Source: Brumimicrobium salinarum (GTDB lineage Bacteria > Bacteroidota > Bacteroidia > Flavobacteriales_D > Crocinitomicaceae). Taken from it: a stretch of DNA of 64,000 bases. The notes under the pieces were generated by a model that saw only the letters and a program-made list of their open reading frames with translations, had not been told where the DNA came from and made no database searches. Positions 18,068 to 27,314 of this stretch are shown piece after piece. Position numbers and translations under genes: made by a program. Location of the stretch: NCBI RefSeq assembly GCF_002844555.1, contig NZ_PJNI01000002.1, forward strand, positions 186,001-250,000. The letters run 5' to 3'. How positions within the stretch are numbered: the first letter of the stretch is position 1; each line of letters starts with the position of its first letter.

Positions 18068-19246
18068 TTAATTAATAACACCAGATCCTAAAAGTTCATC
18101 ATTATCATTATAAAATGCACAAAACTGACCAGGAGTAATACCTCGCTGTAACTCATCGAATAGGACGTAGGTTTGTTTGTCTTTAACAAGTACTTTAGCG
18201 TCTTGTAAAGATTGTCGATACCTTATTCTGGCCTTTACCTTTATAGGTTTATTTGGAGCGAACTGATTGTTTAAGTTGGCATATTTAATCGATTCATTAT
18301 CTATACTTAAGGCGATTTTATTCAAACCTAAATGAGAATCAAGCTGACCACTAAAGACTAAATTATTTTCAGTATCAATTTGTAAAACAAAAGAAGGATT
18401 AGGTCTTCCACCAATTTGAAGTCCTTTACGTTGTCCGACTGTATAAAAGTGAGCGCCTTGATGTTCTGCAACTGGGGTTCCATCTTCTTCTTTAAAATTA
18501 AATGGAGCGATCAATGTTTCGATGTTCTCAAAGTTACGAGGTGTTTCATGATACTTAATAAGAGATGGTAAATCATTTGGAATTTCGATCACTTTACCTT
18601 TTTGAACACTTAGCTTTTGTTGTAAAAAAGTTGGTAAACTCACTTTTCCAATAAAACAGAGTCCTTGCGAATCTTTTTTATCTGCAGTTATTAAACCTTG
18701 CTCTTTTGCTATTCTTCTGACTTCTTCCTTTTGAAGATTACCAACCGGGAAAAGGGCTTTTTCAAGCTGGTTTTGTTCCAGTTGACATAGGAAATATGAT
18801 TGGTCTTTGTTTCGGTCCAAGCCAGCGAGAAGACTCACCGATCCATCCTCATTATCTTTTCTTCGACAGTAATGACCAGTTGCAACAAAATCAGCCCCAA
18901 GCGCCAAAGCGTGCTTTAAAAAAACATCAAATTTAATTTCTCGATTACACAAAACATCTGGATTAGGGGTGCGACCATTAGCGTATTCATCAAACATATA
19001 CTCAACAATGCGGTCACGATATTCCTCACTCAGATCAATAACTTGAAAAGGAATTCCTAACTTGTCGGCCACGAGAAGGGCATCGTTTGAGTCATCAATC
19101 CAAGGGCACTCATCTGAAAGCGTTACAGACTCGTCATGCCAATTTTTCATGAATAAACCAATTACTTCATAACCTTCTTCTTTTAAAAGATAGGCAGCAA
19201 CACTCGAATCAACACCTCCAGAAAGTCCTACAACAACTCTTTTCAT
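18068..19246 (-). CDS. mnmA: tRNA-specific 2-thiouridylase MnmA
   Basis: 392 residues, a normal size. The PP-loop SGGVDSS is at residues 9-15; the catalytic cysteines are C100 (PNPDVLCN) and C197 (QGLCFIG), which carry the persulfide sulfur; ATGHYCR and YTVGQRKG are present. It forms s2U34 in tRNA-Lys, -Glu and -Gln in the cytosol, using ATP and sulfur relayed from a cysteine desulfurase. A TAAATTTG -7 element lies at 19267-19274 (minus strand). The same intergenic region contains three putative XRE operators, so its expression might be touched by the regulator encoded just beyond its 3' end. Confidence 0.97.
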   Translation of the reverse strand: MKRVVVGLSGGVDSSVAAYLLKEEGYEVIGLFMKNWHDESVTLSDECPWIDDSNDALLVADKLGIPFQVIDLSEEYRDRIVEYMFDEYANGRTPNPDVLCNREIKFDVFLKHALALGADFVATGHYCRRKDNEDGSVSLLAGLDRNKDQSYFLCQLEQNQLEKALFPVGNLQKEEVRRIAKEQGLITADKKDSQGLCFIGKVSLPTFLQQKLSVQKGKVIEIPNDLPSLIKYHETPRNFENIETLIAPFNFKEEDGTPVAEHQGAHFYTVGQRKGLQIGGRPNPSFVLQIDTENNLVFSGQLDSHLGLNKIALSIDNESIKYANLNNQFAPNKPIKVKARIRYRQSLQDAKVLVKDKQTYVLFDELQRGITPGQFCAFYNDNDELLGSGVIN

Positions 19247-19266
19247 ATCCTACATTAATTAGCCGA

Positions 19267-19274
19267 CAAATTTA
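19267..19274 (-). promoter_or_regulatory. -7 element TAAATTTG of mnmA
   Basis: A TAnnTTTG match on the minus strand, 21 bases before the mnmA ATG. Confidence 0.45.
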
Positions 19275-19309
19275 GTTCTATTTTAGTGCTTATCAAAATA
19301 ATAATCTAT

Positions 19310-19417
19310 TTACAAATGTGTATTAACGGAAATCTTAAAAACATATATGAAGTTACATTTGTAAGTAGTGCTGGGTTTTGTATTTTTATTAAAGTCTTCT
19401 CTTAATTACAAATGTAA
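19310..19417. promoter_or_regulatory. Three TTACA-WW-TGTAA operators between mnmA and the 19457 gene
   Basis: TTACAAATGTGT at 19310-19321, TTACATTTGTAA at 19353-19364 and TTACAAATGTAA at 19406-19417. The last two are perfect inverted half-sites TTACA/TGTAA. They match the two sites at the XRE promoter near 17.5 kb. Centre-to-centre distances are 43 and 53 bases. Confidence 0.7.
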
Positions 19418-19425
19418 ATAACGTT

Positions 19426-19457
19426 ATTTACCTTTAAATTTTCTATATTTACCTTTA
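19426..19457 (+). repeat. Direct repeat ATTTACCTTTA x2 at the start codon
   Basis: ATTTACCTTTA occurs at 19426-19436 and 19447-19457, 21 bases apart (two helical turns). The second copy runs into the ATG of the carboxypeptidase-regulatory-like gene. It may be a regulator half-site pair or part of a degenerate -7 region (TACCTTTA). Confidence 0.5.
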
Positions 19458-20182
19458 TGTATAAATATCTATGTGTTTTTATTTTTTTGGGACTTAATTT
19501 TTTAGTTCAGTCACAGTGTGAACAAGTTTACATAAAAGGAAAGGTGATTGATTCTTTAAATCAGCCTGGTTTTTACAACCTTATGGTGATCAACTTAACA
19601 ACACAACAAGGAGTTTTTGGTCAGGCAAGTGGTGGATTCGCCGTTTACGCACGACCAGGAGATAGAATTGCATTTTCTGTTAAAGGTTATCGCAAAAAAT
19701 ATATTGAAGTTCCTGAACAAAATGAAAAGGAGTGTCATTTTGATACATTGATTTATATCACTAAAGATGTGCAGGAATTCGAGGCTGTGACTGTATATCC
19801 TATAAAATCTTTAGAGCAAATAAAAGAAGAACGAGAATCTCTAAGTATGCGAGAAACAAGAACTGTTACGGGAGTAAATGTGTTTGACAGTCCGATAACT
19901 GCTCTTTATGAACGATTCAGTAAAAAAGCACAATCAAAAAGGTTAGTAGCTCAAATGGAATATAGAGATAATAAAAACATGATTGTAAAAGAATTGTTGC
20001 GGGCTTATGTTTCCTATGATGTTGTTTACCTAGAAGAAGAACAGTTTACTGCTTTTATTAACTTTTTAAATATTGATGAAAGCTTCTTAAAAACTGCTTC
20101 TGACTATGATTTAATTATGTATATTCAAGACAAGCTTGAACACTATAAATCACTTCACCCAGAATTGTTTAATTTGAAGTAA
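19457..20182 (+). CDS. Exported carboxypeptidase-regulatory-like protein
   Basis: 241 residues. The signal peptide (LCVFIFLGLNFLVQSQ, residues ~4-19) is followed by a beta-sandwich of the carboxypeptidase-D regulatory-like type: CEQVYIKGKVIDSLNQPG, YNLMVINLTTQQG, GRIAFSVKGYRKKYIEV-like strands and a YITKDVQEFEAVTVYP segment. The C-terminal half (residues ~120-241) is helical with many charged residues and no recognised domain. In Bacteroidota such proteins sit on the periplasmic or outer-membrane side and often go with cell-envelope remodelling. The promoter region is crowded with putative XRE operators and an 11-bp direct repeat, so it is probably tightly regulated. It faces mnmA divergently. 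Confidence 0.82.
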   Translation: MYKYLCVFIFLGLNFLVQSQCEQVYIKGKVIDSLNQPGFYNLMVINLTTQQGVFGQASGGFAVYARPGDRIAFSVKGYRKKYIEVPEQNEKECHFDTLIYITKDVQEFEAVTVYPIKSLEQIKEERESLSMRETRTVTGVNVFDSPITALYERFSKKAQSKRLVAQMEYRDNKNMIVKELLRAYVSYDVVYLEEEQFTAFINFLNIDESFLKTASDYDLIMYIQDKLEHYKSLHPELFNLK

Positions 20183-20210
20183 TTGACAATCAAATTAAAT
20201 CTTAAATCAC

Positions 20211-20600
20211 CTATTCTTTATTTCTTTTTCTTCTTGGTCGCATGACTCTGCGTTCGCTAGTTTTAACTTCCTTAACCCTCTTAGGTTCCCTTGGAGCACG
20301 AGGGGCACTTGCTTTGCGACCTTCTTTAACTTTGTTCATGTTTTGCGGACGCTTGTCTTTAGGGGTTGCCAATTTAACGTCCAAAACTCTTCCATTAACC
20401 TCCATTCCGTTTAAGGCTCCAATTGCAGCATTTGCTTGAGAAAGATCTTCCATCTCTACATACCCATATCCTTTAGACTTTTTGGTTTTGTTGTCATATA
20501 CAACATGTGAATAAGATACTTCTCCGAATTGTGAAAAGGTGGCTTTTAAGTCTTCTGAGGTAATGCCAAAATCTAGGTTGGCGATAAAAATATTTGTCAT
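20211..20600 (-). CDS. RRM RNA-binding protein
   Basis: 129 residues. One RRM domain fills residues 1-80: RNP2 is IFIANL (residues 4-9) and RNP1 is KGYGYVEM (43-50), both with the aromatic residues for RNA stacking. The C-terminal ~50 residues are Arg/Lys/Pro-rich and disordered (APREPKRVKE, RRVMRPRRKRN). Small RRM proteins with basic tails are frequent in Bacteroidota and cyanobacteria, and are thought to act as global RNA-binding factors in a phylum lacking Hfq in many members. Single gene; a TAAATTTG element at 20629-20636 (minus) is the likely promoter. Confidence 0.93.
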   Translation of the reverse strand: MTNIFIANLDFGITSEDLKATFSQFGEVSYSHVVYDNKTKKSKGYGYVEMEDLSQANAAIGALNGMEVNGRVLDVKLATPKDKRPQNMNKVKEGRKASAPRAPREPKRVKEVKTSERRVMRPRRKRNKE

Positions 20601-20628
20601 AGTTTAATTATGTCGTCTCCAATTAGTG

Positions 20629-20636
20629 CAAATTTA
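20629..20636 (-). promoter_or_regulatory. -7 element TAAATTTG of the RRM gene
   Basis: A TAnnTTTG match on the minus strand, 28 bases before the ATG. Confidence 0.45.
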
Positions 20637-20735
20637 ATGTATAGATTTGGAATCTCACAATTTTAGGTGAATTATGAGTGAAATTTTAACAACAATTAAT
20701 TTTCATTAGAAATACCGGTAAAAAAACGTGTCAAA

Positions 20736-20768
20736 TAGATTCCATTTGTTTGGTTAGATTCCATCTGT
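20736..20768. repeat. Direct repeat TAGATTCCATYTGT x2
   Basis: TAGATTCCATTTGT (20736-20749) and TAGATTCCATCTGT (20755-20768), 19 bases apart, lie upstream of the MarR promoter. Possible activator or regulator half-sites. Confidence 0.55.
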
Positions 20769-20833
20769 AAATTGTTTTTATTCAATTTAAACAATGGTTT
20801 TTTGAAAAGAAATAATGCTAAAACGAGTTTTTG

Positions 20834-20854
20834 TTACCAAGGTAATTATCTTTG
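20834..20854 (+). promoter_or_regulatory. MarR gene promoter with TTACC-AA-GGTAA operator
   Basis: TATCTTTG (20847-20854) is a perfect -7 element ten bases before the ATG. The inverted repeat TTACCAAGGTAA (20834-20845; half-sites TTACC/GGTAA) lies immediately upstream, inside the promoter spacer, a typical place for MarR-type autorepression. Confidence 0.6.
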
Positions 20855-20863
20855 TTGAAGATT

Positions 20864-21310
20864 ATGAAAAAAATAGAGGAAATAGTTTCGCCAAACTTCA
20901 AGAATGAAATTCATAAGGCGGTTATCAATATTAGATATACCTCTAACTATATTGGACTTTTATACAATAACCAACTCAATAAATTTGATTTAACCTTAGC
21001 TCAATTTAATATTTTAAGAATATTGAGGGGCTCTGATGAGAAATTAAGTATTAAGACCATCAAAAATCGAATGCTCGAGGTTTCTCCCAACACCACGCGT
21101 TTAATAGATAAATTAATTGCTAAAAATTGTGTTGAGCGTATCCGATCAGAAAAAGATAGAAGGATTGTCTATATTTCAATTACAGAAGATGGATTGGCGA
21201 TTTTAAAAGAGTTAGATAAACAATTTGAAGAAGCTTATTTTGACCAGAATCTCACCAAAGAAGAGGCGCAAACACTGAATTACTTACTTGATAAGTTCAG
21301 AAATGAATAA
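20864..21310 (+). CDS. MarR-family transcriptional regulator
   Basis: 148 residues from the ATG at 20864 (the TTG codons at 20852/20855 overlap the -7 element). It is a winged helix-turn-helix of MarR type: FDLTLAQFNILRILRG, LSIKTIKNRMLEVSPNTTRLIDKLIAKNCVERI, with the wing SEKDRRIVYISITEDG and a C-terminal dimerisation helix. It is cytosolic and binds palindromic DNA as a dimer, released by small ligands in studied members. A palindrome fit for it sits in its own promoter. The TonB-type receptor gene 98 bases downstream is in the same direction and is a candidate target. Confidence 0.92.
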   Translation: MKKIEEIVSPNFKNEIHKAVINIRYTSNYIGLLYNNQLNKFDLTLAQFNILRILRGSDEKLSIKTIKNRMLEVSPNTTRLIDKLIAKNCVERIRSEKDRRIVYISITEDGLAILKELDKQFEEAYFDQNLTKEEAQTLNYLLDKFRNE

Positions 21311-21381
21311 ACTTTTTCGGTCATGATTTGTTTTGAAATGTTAGTATTCGGTTAATTTTATGGTTGTTCTTTTTGAATATC

Positions 21382-21389
21382 TATTTTTG
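21382..21389 (+). promoter_or_regulatory. -7 element TATTTTTG of the receptor gene
   Basis: A TAnnTTTG match 20 bases before the ATG at 21409. It lies inside the artificially extended upstream frame and supports the ATG as the start. Confidence 0.5.
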
Positions 21390-21408
21390 TGCTTTAAACT
21401 TATATTGT

Positions 21409-23825
21409 ATGCGATTTATCATTTTATTTATTGCTTTATTTTTTTCACTTTATACTCAGGCTCAAGGTCAGTTATCTTTAAAAATTGTGGATGAAAATAA
21501 AAGTGCAATTGAATATGCAAATTTTCGTTTGTTTTCTGTTGTGGACTCTTCTGTTGTTGCAGGTGAATATTCCAATAGTAAGGGTAAGGTAATAATAAGT
21601 GATATTCCATTCGGTAAGTATTACGGTAAGATAACCTTTTTTGATTTTAAAGATAAAATTGTAAACGAAATTGTTTTTTCATCTGATCAAAAAAAAACAA
21701 CTTAGGAGAGATAGAGTTGGTGAAAATTAAAAGTCAAAATCTCGAAGAGGTAGTAATTAGAGGTGAGTCGAGTCTTATGGAAACAAGTATTGACAAAAGA
21801 ACCTATAATGTTGAAGAGGACATGACTGCCGTGGGAGGTGGTTTAACGGAAGTATTAAATAATATTCCTTCGGTTGAGGTCGATAATGACGGTAACGTTT
21901 CATTGAGAGGAAGTGGAAGCGTGACCATCCTAATCGACGGTCGACAAAGTGCGTTATCCAGTGGAGATGGAGCTTTAGACGGTATTCCTGCTAGCGCGAT
22001 TGAACGCATTGAGTTGGTTACAAATCCTTCTGCTAAGTATAATCCTGAAGGGACAGCTGGAATAATTAACATCGTACTTAAAAAGAAAAAATTAAGAGGA
22101 ATTAATACAAATGTCCAGCTTTCTGCAGCAAGTGAAAACCTTTTTAGTGGATCTTTAGGATTTAATATTAGAAATGAGAAGTTTAATTTTTACGTTAATT
22201 ATTCATATCGCCACAGAGAAGGTTTCAGGAATAACTTTAATGAAAGAACTTCTTTTTATGATAATACCACTGAATTTCTTAAACAAGGCCGATTAGGAAC
22301 TGATTTTCGTGAATCACATACGGGTAAAGTAGGTAGTGACTTTTTTATTAGCGAGAATCAAGTTTTAGGAATTTCTGTTTCTGGTACAAATACCGATAGA
22401 ATTAGAAGAGGAAAACAAGAAAATGAACGCTACATTGATGATAATTTAACACAAATGTGGGACAGAAAAGTATATGACCCAAGAAATAGGAAATCTATCG
22501 ATATTAATGCAAATTACAAACTTGATTTTAACGATAAAAAAGGAAATATCATTATCGCTGCGACGCAATCCATAGGGGATGAGGATGCTATCGGTGAATT
22601 TGAGGAGTTTTATCTTAATCCTAATGGTACAACGCCGAGTAATCCGTATCGTTTTCAGAATCAAATTCGTTCTGATTTCAGAAGTAAGTTTACATTCTCT
22701 GCAGATTTAGAACGCAGCATAAATGATAAAATGAAATATGATGCTGGGCTGCAAGCTATCATTAATCGACAAAATGAATCGAACTTTTTAGAATATTACG
22801 ACACGCTAACAGGTCAAGTAGTGCCAGATCCTAATGTAAATAATGAGTTGGTTTTCAATGAGAATATTCTCTCTGCTTATGGAATTTTTGGACATCAAGT
22901 GTCAGAAAAATTCAAGTATCAAGCGGGTGTTAGATTAGAACAAGCTTTAACAGAGCCAAAGCTGCTGACTACAAACGAATCATTTGAAAACAATTATTTT
23001 AGTTTTTTCCCATCACTTCATTTGACCTATGGTAATGATAAACAGGGATCTTTCTTTGGTAGTTATAGCCGAAGAATCAATCGCCCTTCTACTTGGTCAT
23101 TAAATCCATTCCCTGTTTATAGCGACCCTCTAAATTTAAGAAAAGGAAATCCGGAAATTCAACCTGAATACATAAATTCTTATGAACTTGGGTATGAAAA
23201 AATATGGAAATCTGCAAGTATAACTGGTACTGTGTATTTTAAAGAGACTGTTAATCGTATTCAACGTATCCGTCAGTTTTTTGATGACGGGGTAAGTGTT
23301 ACCACCTTTGCAAATGTAGATGAAAGTTATGATTACGGAGTTGAAGTTGTTTCAACATATTCACCATTTTCTTGGTGGAAAAATATGCTTGCATTAAATG
23401 CCTATGAAAGTCGACTTTCTGCAAATATTGATGGGACAAGATTAAGCAATAAGGGGGTAAGTTGGGACGTAAAATTAAACTCGACATTCTCCTTCTTTGA
23501 TAACACAACAGCTATTCAAATAAATGCACAATATATTGCTCCTCGATATACCGTTCAAGGATATTACCAAAGAAACCCGGGTATTGATATTGGTTTTACA
23601 CGTACTTTACTTGATAAGAAGATGGTTCTCGGTGTGCGTGTTTCAGATGTGTTTAATCAAAAAGGATTCTATTTTGAGATCAACGATGGCGATGTAATCC
23701 AAGAAACCGATTATAAATGGACAACAAGAAGACTTTATCTAACACTTTCATATAAATTTGGTAATTTAACAACAAAAAACAAAGAATTGAGAGAGAAAAT
23801 TAAAGACGCAGAGATTCCTAATTAA
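21409..23825 (+). pseudogene. TonB-dependent receptor-type outer-membrane protein, frameshifted at an A9 run
   Basis: The gene is split into two frames. The first (21409-21705) has a signal peptide (IILFIALFFSLYTQAQ) and a carboxypeptidase-regulatory beta-sandwich, and ends in a stop soon after nine A at 21689-21697. The second frame (-1) continues directly with the expected sequence (NLGEIELVKIKSQNLEEVVIRGE), the plug (DKRTYNVEEDMTAVGGG ... VTILIDGRQSAL ... IERIELVTNPSAKYNPEG) and a long beta-barrel of the OMP_b-brl type, ending with SYKFGNL and a short tail. No other damage was found; about 800 residues would result if restored. Causes: a one-base loss in the homopolymer (real phase variation or sequencing error) or programmed -1 slippage. 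The MarR gene upstream may regulate it; substrate unknown. Confidence 0.85.
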
Positions 23826-23859
23826 AAAAGATACCTTTATGATACAAGCTTTTAATTTG

Positions 23860-23892
23860 AAGAAGTAATATATTTCGCGCCTTCTTTTTTTT
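23860..23892 (+). terminator. Weak Rho-independent terminator
   Basis: AAGAAG and CTTCTT can pair across a 15-base loop, followed by a run of T. A plausible end of the receptor transcript. Confidence 0.45.
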
Positions 23893-23934
23893 ACATATCG
23901 TTTTATTCTTATATTTTTGTAAAAAATCATTAGA

Positions 23935-25167
23935 ATGGGTATAAAAATTGGTGTTTTAAGAGAGGGGAAAGTTCCTCCAGATCAAAGAGTTCCGTTGTCT
24001 CCTGAACAATGTGTTCGCGTAATGGAAGAATATCCAAACGTTGAACTTGTTGTTCAGAGTAGTAAAATACGTGCTTTTAAAGATCAAGAATACGCCAATT
24101 TAGGAATTAAAATCGTTGAAGACCTTACAGATTGCGATATCATTTTTGGTGTTAAAGAGGTTAATATAGAGGATTTAATCCCTAATAAACAGTTTTTCTT
24201 TTTCTCACATACGTTTAAAGAACAACCCTACAATCGCGATTTATTGCAAGCAATTTTAGATCGCAAAATACAATTAACAGATTACGAAGTTTTAACCGAT
24301 AAATTTGATAAACGTATTATTGGTTTTGGACGTTATGCTGGAATAGTTGGATGTTATAATGGATTTTTAACCTATGGTTTAAAACACAATTTATATGAAT
24401 TAAAACCAGCTCACCGTTGCAAGGATAGAAAAGAAATGGAGAGCGAACTTTCAAAGGTTCAACTTCCTAATGATACTAAAATTGTGTTGACAGGTTTTGG
24501 TAGAGTTGGACATGGAGCACTAGAAATCATCAATCAATTGCCTATTACTGAAGTGAGTCCGGAGGAGTTTTTAAACGATTCTTTTGATACGCCAGTTTTT
24601 ACACATCTCACCACTTCAGATTATGTTGCCCGTGATGATGGAAAAGATATAGATATTCATGCCTTTTATGAGGATGGTTCAGGTCATCATTCAACTTTTC
24701 CCCGTTTTTTGAAAAAATGTGATTTATACATTGCTTGTCACTATTGGGAGCAAGGTTCTCCTTATTTATTTACGAGAGAGGATTTAAAGGATAAAGAGGT
24801 GAGAACTTCAGTTGTAGCTGATATTTCATGCGATATAGATGGTCCGGTGGCTTCAACAATACGTCCAAGCACGATTGCCAATCCAATTTATGGATACGAC
24901 CCAATTCGTGAAGAAGAGGTTGATTTTAAACAAGAAAACGCTATTGCAGTAATGGCTGTTGATAATTTGCCTTGTGAACTGCCTTTAGATGCATCTATTG
25001 ACTTTGGAAACGAGTTAATAAAACATGTTCTACCTGCATTATTTGGTGAAGACCCTGATAAGGTTATAGCTAGGGGTTCAGAAACAACAAAAGAAGGCGA
25101 ACTATCTGAATATTTTGAATATCTTACAGATTATTTAGAGGGTAAAGAAGCCCTCGATTCAGTTTAG
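23935..25167 (+). CDS. NAD(P)-dependent dehydrogenase, alanine/saccharopine dehydrogenase-like
   Basis: 410 residues. The N-terminus is the AlaDH/PNT fold: KIGVLREGKVPPDQRVPLSPEQC with the paired Arg and Lys used for the carboxylate, then DIIFGVKEV and FFFSHTFKEQPYNR. A Rossmann segment follows (IVLTGFGRVGHGALEII; GxGxxG). The C-terminal part has VVADISCDIDGP and NPIYGYDP. This is the LYS1-like saccharopine dehydrogenase branch, which in bacteria often has no proven lysine role. It is expected to be a cytosolic NAD(P) oxidoreductase on an amino-acid-type substrate. The next gene starts 16 bases later, so the two may be co-transcribed, though with no obvious functional link. Confidence 0.85.
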   Translation: MGIKIGVLREGKVPPDQRVPLSPEQCVRVMEEYPNVELVVQSSKIRAFKDQEYANLGIKIVEDLTDCDIIFGVKEVNIEDLIPNKQFFFFSHTFKEQPYNRDLLQAILDRKIQLTDYEVLTDKFDKRIIGFGRYAGIVGCYNGFLTYGLKHNLYELKPAHRCKDRKEMESELSKVQLPNDTKIVLTGFGRVGHGALEIINQLPITEVSPEEFLNDSFDTPVFTHLTTSDYVARDDGKDIDIHAFYEDGSGHHSTFPRFLKKCDLYIACHYWEQGSPYLFTREDLKDKEVRTSVVADISCDIDGPVASTIRPSTIANPIYGYDPIREEEVDFKQENAIAVMAVDNLPCELPLDASIDFGNELIKHVLPALFGEDPDKVIARGSETTKEGELSEYFEYLTDYLEGKEALDSV

Positions 25168-25183
25168 TCAATAATTGCTCATT

Positions 25184-27268
25184 ATGAACGGTTTCTACAG
25201 TGATATTCCCGTTTGGTCGCTTCTTATTTGGGGAGCTTTTGTAGTTTTGTTTTCTTTTATTTTCTATCGTAGAAAATCATGGGTGAAAGAGATTTCTAAA
25301 TTTAATAGGGGGATTTTAATTGCCCTCAGAAGTTTAGGGTTATTTTTAATCGGTTTACTATTGCTGGGTTTATTAATAAAAGGTACGAGTACAGATGTTG
25401 ACAAACCACTAATTATAACTTTGCTCGATGATTCAGAATCAATGCTTAACTATAGCGATAGTGCTAAGGTTAAAGAGAAGACTTTGAATTTTAAAAACGA
25501 TCTCATTTCACAGTTTAAAGAAAAGTACAACTCTTTATTCTTTACTTTAGATAGTCAACTCGAAAATACTGATTCTATAAGTTTTAAGGGTAGTAAAACA
25601 AATTTAAGTAAAGGACTCAATTCTATTTATAATAATTATTACGGACGAAATATTGGTGCCCTTATTGTGCTTTCTGATGGTAATTTTAATGACGGAACTT
25701 CCCCTTTAATTTTTGCAGACCAATTTAAAAATACTCCTATTTATTCGCTTTCTGTTGGTGATACTATACAAAAAGTTGATCATCTCGTTAAGAATATAAA
25801 TACAAATGAAATAGCTTTTTTAGGTAATCAATTTCCTGTAGAGGTCGTTATAGAAGGGAACCTTACGCAAGAAAAAACATTTAAAATTCAATTATTCAAA
25901 AATGATAAGCAAATTTTAGAAACACAATTAAAACACGAAGATGATGTTTATAGCTTGATAAAAGAAGAGTTTATTTTGGATGCAGATCAAATTGGGATGC
26001 ACGAATATACAGTCCGAATAGCGTCTTTATCGAATGAGTATAATTTGGAGAATAATACTTATTCATTTTATGTTGAAGTATTAGACGACAGAAACAAGAT
26101 TCTATTGGTGGGAGAGTCTTTAAATCCTGATATTGGTGCCATTCGGAGTGCATTAATTACCGAAAAAAACTTGGAAGTTAAAACGGCAACGATTGATGAA
26201 CTTCCTGAAGATTTACAGGCGTTTGACTTAGTTATTTGGCATAATCCAGGAGTTGCGCGTAAAAATCAAGAGTTTAATAAAATTGCAGCTTTAAAGGTAC
26301 CCAAATGGATGATTCTAAGTCCGCAAACTAAAAGTGGTTCTTTTTCAAAATTAAATTTGAAGGCAAGTATCAAAACTACAGGACAAAAAGATGATGTTGG
26401 TGCACGAATAAATACTAACTTTTCCCTTTTTAATTTATCCGAAAAGACTCAAAAGCTAATCAGTACTTTTCCTCCACTTCAAGCTCATTATGGGACTGTT
26501 AAATATGGTAATAATTCAAATATCTTAGCTTTTCAACAAGTAGGAAGTGTTACTAAAACAGATCCGCTAATGTATTTTGATAAGCATCAAGGGGTGAAAT
26601 TTGGGGTCACCTTTGCTGGTGGATTATGGAGTTGGAGATTAGCAGATTATCAAATAAATAAAGTTCATGACCATTTTGATGAACTTGTTCGTAAAACTGT
26701 TCAGTATTTGGTCTTAAAGGAAAATACATCTCGATTACGTATTAGTTTACCTACAATTGCTTCGAGTGATCAAGATTTTTTGTTAAACGCTTCGTTTTAT
26801 AATGAGAGTTATGAACCAATAACAGGACCAAATATCAGTTTATCACTTACTCATCCAAATGGTGACGATTTTGAATATGCTTTTCTGGGGTCAGGTGATG
26901 GGTATCAACTGAATTTAGGTCGGTTAACAGCTGGAAAGTACAAATGGAAAGCCGAAGCAACTTATGATGGTCGTACATTTGAAAAAGAAGGAACTTTCGC
27001 TATAAAATCATTGTCAATAGAAAAACGTGCAACAAAGTCTAATCATCAATTAATGCGACAATTGGCAGAAAATAGTGATGGGAATTTTGCCAAATTAATG
27101 GATTATCAAAAGGTGTTGGATGAAATTGATCAGCGCAAGGACATCGTTCCTGTTGCGTATGAATCGAGTACTTATCACAAATTGATTGATTATGTGTGGC
27201 TTTTGCTAATCATCGTTGGACTGTTCACCACTGAATGGACTTTTAGAAGGTATCTTGGAGGATATTAA
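25184..27268 (+). CDS. VWA-domain membrane protein (BatA-like architecture)
   Basis: 694 residues from the ATG at 25184 (a TTG at 25175 is possible). Two N-terminal membrane segments (WSLLIWGAFVVLFSFIFY, ALRSLGLFLIGLLLLGLLI) precede a VWA-type domain with the MIDAS-like start ITLLDDSESM, then GSKTNLSKGL and LIVLSDGNFNDG. The middle holds Ig-like strands and a glutamine-amidotransferase-like fold (ILLVGESLNPDIGAIRSAL, FDLVIWHNPG). A last helix (YVWLLLIIVGLFTTEWTF) anchors the C-terminus. The architecture matches large uncharacterised flavobacterial proteins of the inner membrane whose bulk faces the periplasm. It has no adjacent BatA/MoxR partner on this strand, but a MoxR-VWA pair converges from the other side. 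Confidence 0.82.
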   Translation: MNGFYSDIPVWSLLIWGAFVVLFSFIFYRRKSWVKEISKFNRGILIALRSLGLFLIGLLLLGLLIKGTSTDVDKPLIITLLDDSESMLNYSDSAKVKEKTLNFKNDLISQFKEKYNSLFFTLDSQLENTDSISFKGSKTNLSKGLNSIYNNYYGRNIGALIVLSDGNFNDGTSPLIFADQFKNTPIYSLSVGDTIQKVDHLVKNINTNEIAFLGNQFPVEVVIEGNLTQEKTFKIQLFKNDKQILETQLKHEDDVYSLIKEEFILDADQIGMHEYTVRIASLSNEYNLENNTYSFYVEVLDDRNKILLVGESLNPDIGAIRSALITEKNLEVKTATIDELPEDLQAFDLVIWHNPGVARKNQEFNKIAALKVPKWMILSPQTKSGSFSKLNLKASIKTTGQKDDVGARINTNFSLFNLSEKTQKLISTFPPLQAHYGTVKYGNNSNILAFQQVGSVTKTDPLMYFDKHQGVKFGVTFAGGLWSWRLADYQINKVHDHFDELVRKTVQYLVLKENTSRLRISLPTIASSDQDFLLNASFYNESYEPITGPNISLSLTHPNGDDFEYAFLGSGDGYQLNLGRLTAGKYKWKAEATYDGRTFEKEGTFAIKSLSIEKRATKSNHQLMRQLAENSDGNFAKLMDYQKVLDEIDQRKDIVPVAYESSTYHKLIDYVWLLLIIVGLFTTEWTFRRYLGGY

Positions 27269-27314
27269 GTAATGATGAATGATGAATTTTGGTGGGTTTT
27301 AATTCCTTATCCTA

